Shown here one piece after another: positions 15,801 through 24,315 of a stretch of DNA of 64,000 nt (its first letter is position 1; the number at the start of each line of letters is the position of its first letter). Source of the DNA: Emcibacter sp. GTDB taxonomy: Bacteria > Pseudomonadota > Alphaproteobacteria > Sphingomonadales > Emcibacteraceae. A program made the position numbers and the translations under genes. Under the pieces are notes generated by a model. The model was not told where the DNA came from, made no database searches, and saw only the letters and a program-made list of their open reading frames with translations. The DNA lies in NCBI GenBank assembly GCA_021774785.1, contig JAJFIQ010000016.1, forward strand, positions 1 through 64,000. Reading direction: 5' to 3'.

Positions 15801-18241
15801 CAAAAATCGCCGTCTGTTGCTCTATGTTCACTATTCCTTCTCCTACTGATCGTCGTCATCGTACCATCGGTATAGGTATGGCAGGACCCAGCACAATCCC
15901 TTAGCTCGCTGACAGAATAAAATGTTTGTGGGCTTTCCGTTTTCTTATGTTCATCAATTTCATAATCATTGGCATGACATGCCGCACAATCCGGTTGGTA
16001 AGCAGGAAATGGCCAAGGGATAACCTGATTATTTGAAGTATGACAATCAAGACAATTCAAACGTCCAGAGCCATGATCAGGATAATTGCCCGTCATGTGG
16101 TCATACGTGGAGAAAGACCAATTTATCGTCGTATGGCATTCATCACATTCCAGGGTGGTAATAAAATGGCCATTATCTTTACCCGTAGCAATGGTTCCAT
16201 TATGACAGCTAGTACATGATCCATTCACAAGGTCATGATCAAAATTAACTGTCGTCCAATTCTGGATAACATGACACCCATCACAGTCCGCAGTCGTTGC
16301 AATATGGGTTGGGTTTTTACCCGTAGCCGTGACACCATCATGACAGCTCTGGCAGTTTCCCAGCACCTGAGCATGATCCACATTAACCGTCGTCCAGTTA
16401 GCCGTCACATGGCAATCTTCACAGACATTGGTTGTCAGTACATGGGTCGGGGTTTTGCCTTCTGCGATTATTCCATCATGGCATGTCGAACAGCTCCCCA
16501 AAACCTGACTGTGATCAACCCCCGTCGTCGGCGTCCATGCATTTAACGAATGGCAATCCTCACAAGCATCAGTTGTTAAAACATGAGTTGGGTTTTTACC
16601 GGTCGCTATCGTTCCATTATGGCATGTTGAACAGCTTCCAAGAACCTGCGTATGATCAACAGATGATACCGGTGTCCAGCCAATCACAGCATGACAATCT
16701 TCACAGACGTTTGTCGTCAGGATATGGCTTGGGTTTTTCCCACCTGCCGTTATTCCATCATGACAACTGGCACAGGTGCCGTTAATATTGTTATGATTGA
16801 AATTTGCCGGTATCCATGCATTACTGGTATGACAATCTTCACAGTCATTTGTGCTTTCCACATGGGTCGGGTTTTTTCCTTCTGAAATGGTGCCGTTATG
16901 GCAACTGAAACATGTTCCTTGAACCTGAGTGTGATCCATATTTACTGTCGTCCAGTTTGTAGATATATGGCAGTCTTCACAAATATTTGTTGTTGCAATA
17001 TGAGATAAGTTTTTACCGGTTGCAATTGTTCCGTTATGACAAGAGACGCAGTTACCCAGCACCTGAGCATGATCCACAGAAGCAGAAGCCCAATTTGTTG
17101 TCACATGGCAATCCTCGCAAATACTGGTTGATAATATATGGTCTGCTGTTTTACCTTCTGCGATTATTCCATCATGGCAACTGGCACAGGACCCCACGAC
17201 TTGGGCATGATCCACATTCACAGGCGATGTCCAGTTTGAAGAAACATGACAATCTTCACAAACACTGGTTGTTGAAATATGCGTCGGATTTTTTCCGGTC
17301 GCCGCTATTCCGTCATGGCAACTGGCACAGGTTCCCAATACCTGTGTATGATCAACTGTGGCGCTGGCCCAGCTAACGGTTGATACATGACAGTCTTCAC
17401 AAATATTTGTTGTCTGAATATGGGAAGAATTTTTACCGTCAATCATCGTATCATTATGACAGGATTGACAATTGCCGTTCACATCATCATGCGTGAATGT
17501 TGCTGGCAACCACCCATTCGTTATATGACATTCATCACAAGTATTGCTCGTAGGAAAATGGTTGGAACTTTTACCGCTGGCTACAGATCCATTATGACAG
17601 CTGAAACATGTTCCCACGACTTCATCATGATCAACACGTGGTATATTCTCCCATCCATTTACCGTATGACATGACTCGCAAAGCTGGGATGTTAAGATAT
17701 GGCTCGGGCTTTTTCCTTCTGCGACTGTTCCATTATGACAACTGACACAACTGGCCACAACACCAGTATGGTCAAAAATAGCATTTGTGAAATTCAATGT
17801 AATATGGCAATCGTCACAATTGTTGCTGCTTGGGACATGAGTAGGATTTTTCCCCGGGGCAGTTTGCCCGTTATGACAACTCTCACAAGAACCAAGAACA
17901 GACCCATGGTCCATACGGGTCAAATTCACCCAACTCGTAGAGGTGTGACAATCTTCGCATTCATTTTGAGTTTGAATATGGGTAAGGTTGCGTTCTGAAG
18001 CGCCTATATTTCCGTTCCGGTCATGACAACTGATGCATCTTTTCGGGGTTCCCAGAAAAACCCCATTAAGATGGCAACTGTCGCAATCAAGTGTTTTATG
18101 TTGCCCTTCCAGCGGAAAACCTGTTTTAAAATGATCGAAATCAGTTTTAGCAACTGCTGTTGCAGTGATCATCCCGAACACAATCAAGGCCAAGGTTATA
18201 TGTTTTTTCAATATTATGAATAAACTCATATACTGTTTCAT
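15800..18241 (-). CDS. Giant repeat multiheme c-type cytochrome (31 CxxCH plus one CxxxCH)
   Basis: This 813-residue exported protein has a signal peptide ending near TATAVAKTD. I count 31 CxxCH heme-binding motifs and one CxxxCH (CAGSCH) near the C-terminus. Motifs 3 to 28 form thirteen tandem units of about 46 residues. Each unit has the pattern CEDCH-x(4)-W-x(5)-DH-x-QV-x-G-x-C-x-SCH-xG-x(3)-GK-x-PTH-x(5). So each unit supplies two heme sites and two further conserved histidines (in DH and TH/SH), the right number for bis-histidine ligation of every heme. The first two and last few motifs are degenerate caps. It overlaps the upstream 21-heme gene by four bases (ATGA) and the downstream barrel gene by one. 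The regular array suggests an extended heme wire across or beyond the outer membrane. Confidence 0.93.
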   Translation of the reverse strand: MKQYMSLFIILKKHITLALIVFGMITATAVAKTDFDHFKTGFPLEGQHKTLDCDSCHLNGVFLGTPKRCISCHDRNGNIGASERNLTHIQTQNECEDCHTSTSWVNLTRMDHGSVLGSCESCHNGQTAPGKNPTHVPSSNNCDDCHITLNFTNAIFDHTGVVASCVSCHNGTVAEGKSPSHILTSQLCESCHTVNGWENIPRVDHDEVVGTCFSCHNGSVASGKSSNHFPTSNTCDECHITNGWLPATFTHDDVNGNCQSCHNDTMIDGKNSSHIQTTNICEDCHVSTVSWASATVDHTQVLGTCASCHDGIAATGKNPTHISTTSVCEDCHVSSNWTSPVNVDHAQVVGSCASCHDGIIAEGKTADHILSTSICEDCHVTTNWASASVDHAQVLGNCVSCHNGTIATGKNLSHIATTNICEDCHISTNWTTVNMDHTQVQGTCFSCHNGTISEGKNPTHVESTNDCEDCHTSNAWIPANFNHNNINGTCASCHDGITAGGKNPSHILTTNVCEDCHAVIGWTPVSSVDHTQVLGSCSTCHNGTIATGKNPTHVLTTDACEDCHSLNAWTPTTGVDHSQVLGSCSTCHDGIIAEGKTPTHVLTTNVCEDCHVTANWTTVNVDHAQVLGNCQSCHDGVTATGKNPTHIATTADCDGCHVIQNWTTVNFDHDLVNGSCTSCHNGTIATGKDNGHFITTLECDECHTTINWSFSTYDHMTGNYPDHGSGRLNCLDCHTSNNQVIPWPFPAYQPDCAACHANDYEIDEHKKTESPQTFYSVSELRDCAGSCHTYTDGTMTTISRRRNSEHRATDGDF

Positions 18242-19812
18242 CTACCTATCCTTATTGTCTTGAAACTTTCCGTAATGTGGCAACGCTTACACATTGTTCC
18301 AAACCTTCCTTGGTGAATGTCATCTGACCGGTGACAGTCTGCACATTCTTTTTCTAATTTTATTTTCCCTTTAACAGGATTTTTATGACAGGCATTACAG
18401 GCCAATCCTGCATGAGCCCCATCTAAATCATATTTTGTCTGCTGATCATGGTCGAACTGCCAGAATGCCCAGCCATTGGGGTTGTGACAGGTGGCACAAT
18501 CTTGTCCCAGAGCTTGCTTGTGAATGTCGTCCGCCTCATGGCAGGAAGCGCAGGCGACTTTTGCATTTTTATATTCGGACGTAATATGACACTCGTCACA
18601 GGCGGTAATGGCATGCATCCCGTTCAAAGGAAAAAGCGTCAAATCATGATCAAACTTTACTTTCTCAAGCCATTTTGTCTGCCCGTGACAGCTTCTACAA
18701 TCTTTGCCCAACTGGCCCTCGTGAACATCATCCGGTGTATGGCAATCAATACAGATACGTAGTTTCTCAGCCTTTTTTTTCTCTCCCCGATGACAGGTAA
18801 AACATTCCACATCTTTATGGGCACCATTCAGGGGAAATTTTGTATCCTTATCATGGGAGAAGCTGGATTTGGTCCAACTGGTTTCAGAATGACAGGTCTC
18901 ACATTTTAGTCCGTTGCGGCCCTTGTGAACATCCACGGGCGCGTGACAGTCGTTACATTTTTTAGAATTTTCCTGTTTTGGCGAAAGGGACGTATGACAG
19001 GCCTCGCAGGCTAGGTTCTCATGTTTTCCCTTCAGAAGAAATTTCGCGTCCTTGGCATGATTAAATTTCGCTTTCTTCCAGTCTTCTGTCTCGTGACAAC
19101 TCTCACATTTCTGGCCGAAACGTCCTTCATGGTCATCATTACCCCCGTGACAATCCACACATGTCGAAGGTGTTTTCTTGTAACGGGGATCCGGATGACA
19201 GCTCTTGCATTCGACCTTTTCATGTTTGCCTTTTAAGGGGAATTTTGTTTTACTGTGATCAAACTTCACTTTCTGCCATATGTCCGACGTATGGCATGAT
19301 TCACACTCCCGGCCCATATCTCCCTCGTGGCTGTCGTCATCTTCATGGCAGGAGAAACAATCTGTCTTGGCTTCATGAAGTTTCTTATCCTTCACATGAC
19401 ATTCATTGCAGCTCACCGAAGTATGTTTCCCGGTCAATATGAAATCCGTCATCTTGTGATTGAAAGTCTCCCGGTTAAAACCGAGGATATCCATATCCCT
19501 GCCTTCGTGATCTGTGTGACAGCTACTGCATTCAGACCCAGACACCTGAGGACTGCGTCCGTGGAATCCCGCAGCCTTCTTAATATCCTGTTCCACATTC
19601 TTATGGCAATCAATACAAAGTGTATTCTGGCGTGTCTGATCGAGCGGTGAATGACACTTTGTACATTGCTCTTTATATTTTTCATGGGCTATGCTTAACG
19701 GCCCAGGCATCACCAAGCTTTCCAGCTTATTGGTCAATTGATCAGCATATGCGGTTCCCGGGATAAGGAACAGTCCCCATAATATGCTTGCCATGGCCTG
19801 TCTAAATGTCAC
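18238..19812 (-). CDS. 21-heme c-type cytochrome built from triheme modules
   Basis: A 524-residue exported protein whose signal peptide ends near GTAYADQ. I count 21 CxxCH motifs. After the first three, the sequence consists of about six modules of roughly 66 residues. Each module has the order CxxCH, FDH...FPLxGxH, CxxCH, CxxCH, DDxHxG. Each thus contains three heme sites and three extra histidines, which fits bis-His ligation as in cytochrome c7/c3-like families. It lies between the b-type membrane protein (9-base gap) and the 31-heme gene (4-base overlap). A role carrying electrons across the periplasm is likely. The sequence is lysine- and aspartate-rich, as expected for a soluble periplasmic carrier. 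Confidence 0.93.
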   Translation of the reverse strand: MTFRQAMASILWGLFLIPGTAYADQLTNKLESLVMPGPLSIAHEKYKEQCTKCHSPLDQTRQNTLCIDCHKNVEQDIKKAAGFHGRSPQVSGSECSSCHTDHEGRDMDILGFNRETFNHKMTDFILTGKHTSVSCNECHVKDKKLHEAKTDCFSCHEDDDSHEGDMGRECESCHTSDIWQKVKFDHSKTKFPLKGKHEKVECKSCHPDPRYKKTPSTCVDCHGGNDDHEGRFGQKCESCHETEDWKKAKFNHAKDAKFLLKGKHENLACEACHTSLSPKQENSKKCNDCHAPVDVHKGRNGLKCETCHSETSWTKSSFSHDKDTKFPLNGAHKDVECFTCHRGEKKKAEKLRICIDCHTPDDVHEGQLGKDCRSCHGQTKWLEKVKFDHDLTLFPLNGMHAITACDECHITSEYKNAKVACASCHEADDIHKQALGQDCATCHNPNGWAFWQFDHDQQTKYDLDGAHAGLACNACHKNPVKGKIKLEKECADCHRSDDIHQGRFGTMCKRCHITESFKTIRIGR

Positions 19813-19821
19813 ATAAGATCC

Positions 19822-20829
19822 TTAATACCAATGCACCGCAGCTACATGAACAATGGCCGCAATCACCAACATGAAGAAAAGCGGCAAATGCAACACGTGC
19901 CAAAGCGCAAACATGCGTTCATAAAAACCGAATTCTATAAGCTTCCGGGTATGATGAAGAAAATAGCTGGACTCACGAACGATAACTTTTACTTTTGTTC
20001 TTACTTCCTTTCGGGATTGGTCTTTATTATTGGCCCGAACAAGCTTCTTAATCTTTCTGATCAAAAGCCGCGAACGAATTCCCGCGCTCATCACTCTTTC
20101 CCAGCTATGAAAGAGGCCTTTTGTGGGTGTCAGAAAATGCTCCACAAAGCTAAAGAGCTCTTTTTTTACTTCGGGATAAAGCTGTAAGAGTGCTGTTAAC
20201 TCTTGCTGATCACTCTGGAGCCTTTCTTTTAGTTGAGCTACCTCAATTTTTTTGCCGTATAATCCATGATGAATTTTTGTATAGATATACCGGCCAATCA
20301 CGCCACTTGCCGATACAATCAGCATGGAAAATAACGCCACATTACTGTTAGTGGAGCCCAAACTGAAATTTGAATGATACAGAATCAGCACCGGCCCCAG
20401 TACACCTAATATCATATGAATAGCAAACCAGACCCTCACATTTCCAATAAGCCGAAAAATACGAAATCGCTTGCGCAGGGGATAAAGCAGCAACGCAAGC
20501 ATCATGCTTCCCCCAATTATGCCAAGGGCGTAACCTGTACCCTCCTCAGCCGTAAAATACTCAAATTTCCGAAGACGGAAACCGACAAAAATGGCAAATA
20601 AGGTTAAGAGGCCAAACACATAAGGGCAGCATTTCCATAGGAAATCACTCAATTGAAATGGCGTCACGGGCTTTTCTTTTTTACCAAAATGGTTTGGTTC
20701 TTTTTCTTCCCGAGCTTTCTGAACCTGTAATTTTTCCGTCAATAGAATATCCTTAGCCTGCCTTTGTTTTTCTTTATTTCTTTTTAAGGCCTCATACTCA
20801 GGAGAGGTCGTATTTTGATTTTTCAGCAT
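19822..20829 (-). CDS. Diheme b-type cytochrome-like integral membrane protein
   Basis: A 335-residue protein with a charged cytoplasmic N-terminus (about 60 residues). Membrane helices lie near 68-85, 99-117, 132-152, 164-182 and 308-333. The third helix contains His138 and His152, and the last contains His314 and His328. Each pair is spaced by 14 residues, the arrangement that holds two stacked b hemes between two helices in cytochrome b and ferric-reductase-type proteins. Extra histidines occur at 311 and 333. A charged, helical segment (about 195-290) separates the two helices. I find no flavin or nucleotide motif, so it is probably the inner-membrane step between a cytoplasmic donor or quinol and the periplasmic 21-heme protein. 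No specific named family was recognised. Confidence 0.75.
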   Translation of the reverse strand: MLKNQNTTSPEYEALKRNKEKQRQAKDILLTEKLQVQKAREEKEPNHFGKKEKPVTPFQLSDFLWKCCPYVFGLLTLFAIFVGFRLRKFEYFTAEEGTGYALGIIGGSMMLALLLYPLRKRFRIFRLIGNVRVWFAIHMILGVLGPVLILYHSNFSLGSTNSNVALFSMLIVSASGVIGRYIYTKIHHGLYGKKIEVAQLKERLQSDQQELTALLQLYPEVKKELFSFVEHFLTPTKGLFHSWERVMSAGIRSRLLIRKIKKLVRANNKDQSRKEVRTKVKVIVRESSYFLHHTRKLIEFGFYERMFALWHVLHLPLFFMLVIAAIVHVAAVHWY

Positions 20830-20843
20830 AAATTCACCTTTCC

Positions 20844-22730
20844 TTAAAAAATGTCATTAATCCATGAATGTGAGGTTTCATATTCTTCCAAAAGCGCAAG
20901 GAGGTTTCTGTTGTTTGTATCCACAACAGTATGGGCTTTTTCACGTTTGTTATTTCGTATGCGTGGGTTGCTGCCCCGCTTCAACAATACTTCCGATACA
21001 TTATAATAGCCTCCACGCACCGCCATAATAAGCGCCGTGTCTCCGATATTATTTTTATGATCTAGGTTTTTAAATTTGGACAAATATGACACCACAGCGA
21101 CATATCCATTATCAGCCGCCAGCATGAGGGCGGTGTTGCCCTCTTTTGTCAGCCATAACACATCCGAGCCCACATCAGCCAAGTATTTAACACAGAATAA
21201 TTGTCCATTCTGCGCGGCGAGAATAAGGGCTGTCCGTCCCATGGAATCTTTCTTATAAATATCTGCTTTATGAGCAATGAGGCTTTTAATGCCAGCAGCA
21301 TTTCCATGGCGTGCCGCGACCATCAAAGCGCTCTCCCCGACAGCGTTCACAGCATTAACGTCCGCTCCACTTCTAATCAGTAATAAAATTAGATTTTCGT
21401 CTGCTTTTGCTGCCATTATTATAAGCGGGGAAATTGACGATCCATGTGCAAGTGTTACGCCCTCTTTAAGCATCAGGTCAGCAATATTCATTTTCCCGTT
21501 CAACAGTGAAAAAGCAAGCGTGGCCTCCATCATTTTCTCGCAACTAACATTATCCTTTAAAGCAGAAACTAATCTGCGTATCACATTTTCATGACCTTGT
21601 TTTGCTGCAACATAGAAAGCATGTTTCTCAATATCTCCTATGCAACTTAATCCTGCTCCAGCTTCCAGAAGTGAATAGATTATCTGAAGATGTCCCCCCT
21701 GTGCTGCCAACGCCAGAGCCGACATACCAGAATTATCTTTGATTTCCAAATCCTGCCCCTTGCTCAAGGCGGCTCTGACGGCTCCTTCATCACCGCGCCA
21801 TGCACCATACATAACAGGCGTCCAGCCACGATTCTTATTGTTGGTTATTTGTGTTTTTAACTGCTTCAGGTTCTGCACTTTTACCTGTCCATCCAACAGA
21901 CGGGCCAATTTTTTCCCGCCGGATGTCTTAATCAGACTTATCAGTTTTTTATTTTTATAACCAACGGCAATACCATATGCAGTCCGGCCTTTGGCATCGG
22001 TGACAAATATATTCGCACCCTTAGCCAATAAAAATTCTGCCATCGGCTGATCATTGCGGTAAGTTGCCAATATTAAAGGCGTGCATTTCTTTCGGTTCCG
22101 AATATTTATATCGGCTCCGGATTTTATCAGAGTTTTGACAAGTGCAAGATTATTGCTACTGGCCGCAATAAGTAATGCTGTATCCCCGTCCTCACTGCGA
22201 ATCTCAGTTTTGGCCTGACTTTTAAGTAAAAACACTGACATTTCCGAATGACCGGAGCGGACTGATTCCATAAGGGGTGTAATACCGAATTTATCCTGAT
22301 AATTTACATTCGCCCCGGCTTTTAGTATTTCTTTGGCCGTTGCCAGATCACCCTTGCGTGCCGCCTTTAACAATTGCACTTCCGGTTTTTTCTCCGTAGC
22401 TTTCAGAGACTGCGTATTTTTTTGAAGGGTAGCCAGCCTTTTCTGAGCTTTTACATGGCCCTGCGCTGCGGCTTTTATGTACCATTTTTGTGCCTCAATA
22501 TTATTCTTAGGCGTTCCTTGTCCCGCCTTATACATACCGGCAAGACGATATTGAGCATTCGAATTTCCCAGATCAGCTTGAGTAAGGAAAAGTTTAAATG
22601 CAATATCAAAATTACGATTTCGGGCCGCATACATGGCATCTTCCATAGAGGCCTGCGCCGGCAGGATAAATAGAACAGCCATTAATATGGTAACACAACT
22701 TTGTCTATAAAATGAAACAGAAAACTTCAT
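20844..22730 (-). CDS. Exported Sel1 / ankyrin-repeat protein
   Basis: A 628-residue protein with a signal peptide ending near LPAQAS. Two Sel1-like repeats come first (NSNAQYRLAGMYKAGQGTPKN, EAQKWYIKAAAQGHVKAQKRL). From about residue 120 there are a dozen or so ankyrin repeats (GITPLMESVRSGHSEMSVFLL, GDTALLIAASSNNLALVKTLI, GESALMVAARHGNAAGIKSLI). Its ATG follows directly after the TAA of the Fe-S/FAD gene, and the cytochrome-b-like gene follows after 14 bases, so it is embedded in the electron-transfer operon. It has no cofactor motif and is probably a periplasmic scaffold or assembly factor for the cytochromes. That role is inferred from position only. Confidence 0.85.
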   Translation of the reverse strand: MKFSVSFYRQSCVTILMAVLFILPAQASMEDAMYAARNRNFDIAFKLFLTQADLGNSNAQYRLAGMYKAGQGTPKNNIEAQKWYIKAAAQGHVKAQKRLATLQKNTQSLKATEKKPEVQLLKAARKGDLATAKEILKAGANVNYQDKFGITPLMESVRSGHSEMSVFLLKSQAKTEIRSEDGDTALLIAASSNNLALVKTLIKSGADINIRNRKKCTPLILATYRNDQPMAEFLLAKGANIFVTDAKGRTAYGIAVGYKNKKLISLIKTSGGKKLARLLDGQVKVQNLKQLKTQITNNKNRGWTPVMYGAWRGDEGAVRAALSKGQDLEIKDNSGMSALALAAQGGHLQIIYSLLEAGAGLSCIGDIEKHAFYVAAKQGHENVIRRLVSALKDNVSCEKMMEATLAFSLLNGKMNIADLMLKEGVTLAHGSSISPLIIMAAKADENLILLLIRSGADVNAVNAVGESALMVAARHGNAAGIKSLIAHKADIYKKDSMGRTALILAAQNGQLFCVKYLADVGSDVLWLTKEGNTALMLAADNGYVAVVSYLSKFKNLDHKNNIGDTALIMAVRGGYYNVSEVLLKRGSNPRIRNNKREKAHTVVDTNNRNLLALLEEYETSHSWINDIF

Positions 22731-24056
22731 TTATGCCACTCCGTGCTTTGTTTCAATATTAATACCAATGTCCTTCAGGAAAGCTGTTGGCAAAATTCCG
22801 CCTGCACAGACTATCACCACATCATTCCGAAGGGTGATTGGATTACCTTCCCGTTCAAGAAGTATTTCATCTGGTGAAATAGAACTAACGTTTGAAGACA
22901 GCATCACATTCAATCGCCCAGCCTGAATTTGTGCTTCGACCATATCGCGGTTTTTTTGTTTTGCCCGGCCAAAGGCCGCGCTTCGGTAAGATAAGGAAAC
23001 TGTCGTCCCTTCTACCTCTGAAATGGAGACCGCAGCTTCCAATGCACTGTCTCCGCCGCCAACCACAAGCACGTGTTGCTCAGCATATTGTTCTGGGTCG
23101 ATAAGGCGATATACCACCTTGTCCAAATCTTCTCCCGGCACATTAAGCTTTCGCGGTGTACCCCGCCGCCCAATGGCAAGTAAAATATTTTTAGCCCTAT
23201 ATTGGCTTTTCTCGGTTTGAACACAGAAAAGATCGTTGGAAGGTTCTATTTTGACCACCCGTTCACCATATTGAATCTCCAATCCGGTCTTTTCGCGAAC
23301 ATCATTCCAGAAATCCAGCAATTTTTCTTTGGTCGTTTCATACATTTTAACCTTGCCGAATATGGGTAAATTTACCGGCTGGGTCATAACAACCTTGCCC
23401 CTGGGGTAGTGAGCAACCGTGCCGCCGAAAGTTTCCTGTTCCAGCGTGACAAAAGATACTTTTTTCTCCATCGCTGCCAGAGAAGCTGAAAAACCGGACG
23501 GTCCAGCGCCAATAATGATAATATCAAGAATATCGCTCCCGTTATGGGATGTATTAGCAGGTGTCTTCCGTTCCATGATAAATTGAATAGCTTGCTTGCC
23601 CTGTTCGATGGCGTTTCTGATCAAACCCATGCCGCCCAGTTCTCCGGCTATGAAGACGCCAGAAACATTTGTTTCAAAGTTTTTCTGTACGAAAGGGATA
23701 TCTATTCCGCGTTTTTCCGTGCCGAATACAAGTTCTATGGCATCCAACGGACAGGATTTCTGGCAGGCGCCATGTCCAATGCAGTGAGTCGGTGCAATCA
23801 ATTCTGCTTTGCCACCGATTACCCCCAATACATTCTTCTCCGGGCACGCCTTAATACAGGCGGCACAACCCAAACATTTGTTGGGGTCAATCACCGGGTG
23901 AAGTGATGGTGGCTCTATCAGGCCTGCGGCCAGTTCTTCTTCCTTCCGCAGGCGGCTATTATGCTCTTTTCTAACTTTCTTAAAATAATATATGGTCAAC
24001 GCACTAACAATGATTACACCATATGCCAGCCACTTAAATTCAAAAACTAAAAACAT
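22731..24056 (-). CDS. Membrane-anchored Fe-S / FAD-dependent pyridine-nucleotide oxidoreductase
   Basis: A 441-residue protein. One N-terminal membrane helix (about 8-26) is followed by a two-cluster ferredoxin domain. The first cluster has Cys61, Cys64, Cys67 and Cys71. The second has Cys92, His95, Cys98 and Cys102, so His replaces the usual second Cys. From about residue 178 comes a thioredoxin-reductase-like fold. It has the FAD motif GAGPSGFSAS, the NAD(P) motif VVGGGDSALEAAVS and the terminal ATG-like CAGGILPTAFL. The active-site CxxC of true thioredoxin reductases is absent. It is the first gene of the multiheme operon and would feed electrons from NAD(P)H or ferredoxin into it, or receive them. 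It shares a divergent promoter region with the ccmG-like gene. Confidence 0.87.
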   Translation of the reverse strand: MFLVFEFKWLAYGVIIVSALTIYYFKKVRKEHNSRLRKEEELAAGLIEPPSLHPVIDPNKCLGCAACIKACPEKNVLGVIGGKAELIAPTHCIGHGACQKSCPLDAIELVFGTEKRGIDIPFVQKNFETNVSGVFIAGELGGMGLIRNAIEQGKQAIQFIMERKTPANTSHNGSDILDIIIIGAGPSGFSASLAAMEKKVSFVTLEQETFGGTVAHYPRGKVVMTQPVNLPIFGKVKMYETTKEKLLDFWNDVREKTGLEIQYGERVVKIEPSNDLFCVQTEKSQYRAKNILLAIGRRGTPRKLNVPGEDLDKVVYRLIDPEQYAEQHVLVVGGGDSALEAAVSISEVEGTTVSLSYRSAAFGRAKQKNRDMVEAQIQAGRLNVMLSSNVSSISPDEILLEREGNPITLRNDVVIVCAGGILPTAFLKDIGINIETKHGVA

Positions 24057-24315
24057 CCTATAGTGAATTCCCTACCTCAAAATGCACAGGACACTACAAA
24101 TGCGTCTAAATTATGACACACTTTAGTTCCAAGAGATTTAAAAGGATTCTAATTTAGTAAGTCACAGATCAAATATAATTAGCCACAAAGAAGGAAATAA
24201 AACATTATTATTGTGTAAAATTATATGGAATAATGACCCCTTAATTAAAAGAGAAAATAGATATTATGCATTCACGATTAATAACAGTATTAATATTGGT
24301 TGATATTACGGATAT
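24057..24315. promoter_or_regulatory. Divergent promoter region between multiheme operon and ccmG-like gene
   Basis: A 259-base AT-rich region between start codons pointing away from each other. It must contain promoters for the six-gene electron-transfer operon and for the ccmG/ccmI-like pair, so the two sets may be co-regulated. I looked for an FNR/Anr-type TTGAT-N4-ATCAA box and did not find one. Confidence 0.6.

Noticed and set aside
16235-17998. Several plus-strand ORFs of 64-129 codons opposite the 31-heme gene
   Set aside because: They repeat with the same 138-base period as the heme repeats and are antisense shadows of that gene.
15800-18241. CRISPR-like array suggested by regular DNA repeats
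   Set aside because: The period is about 138 bases with coding-type variation and CxxCH motifs in frame; there is no repeat-spacer structure or cas gene.
24057-24315. FNR/Anr box in the multiheme divergent promoter
   Set aside because: Only scattered GATCAA and TTGAT-like half-sites occur, not spaced as a TTGAT-N4-ATCAA dyad.
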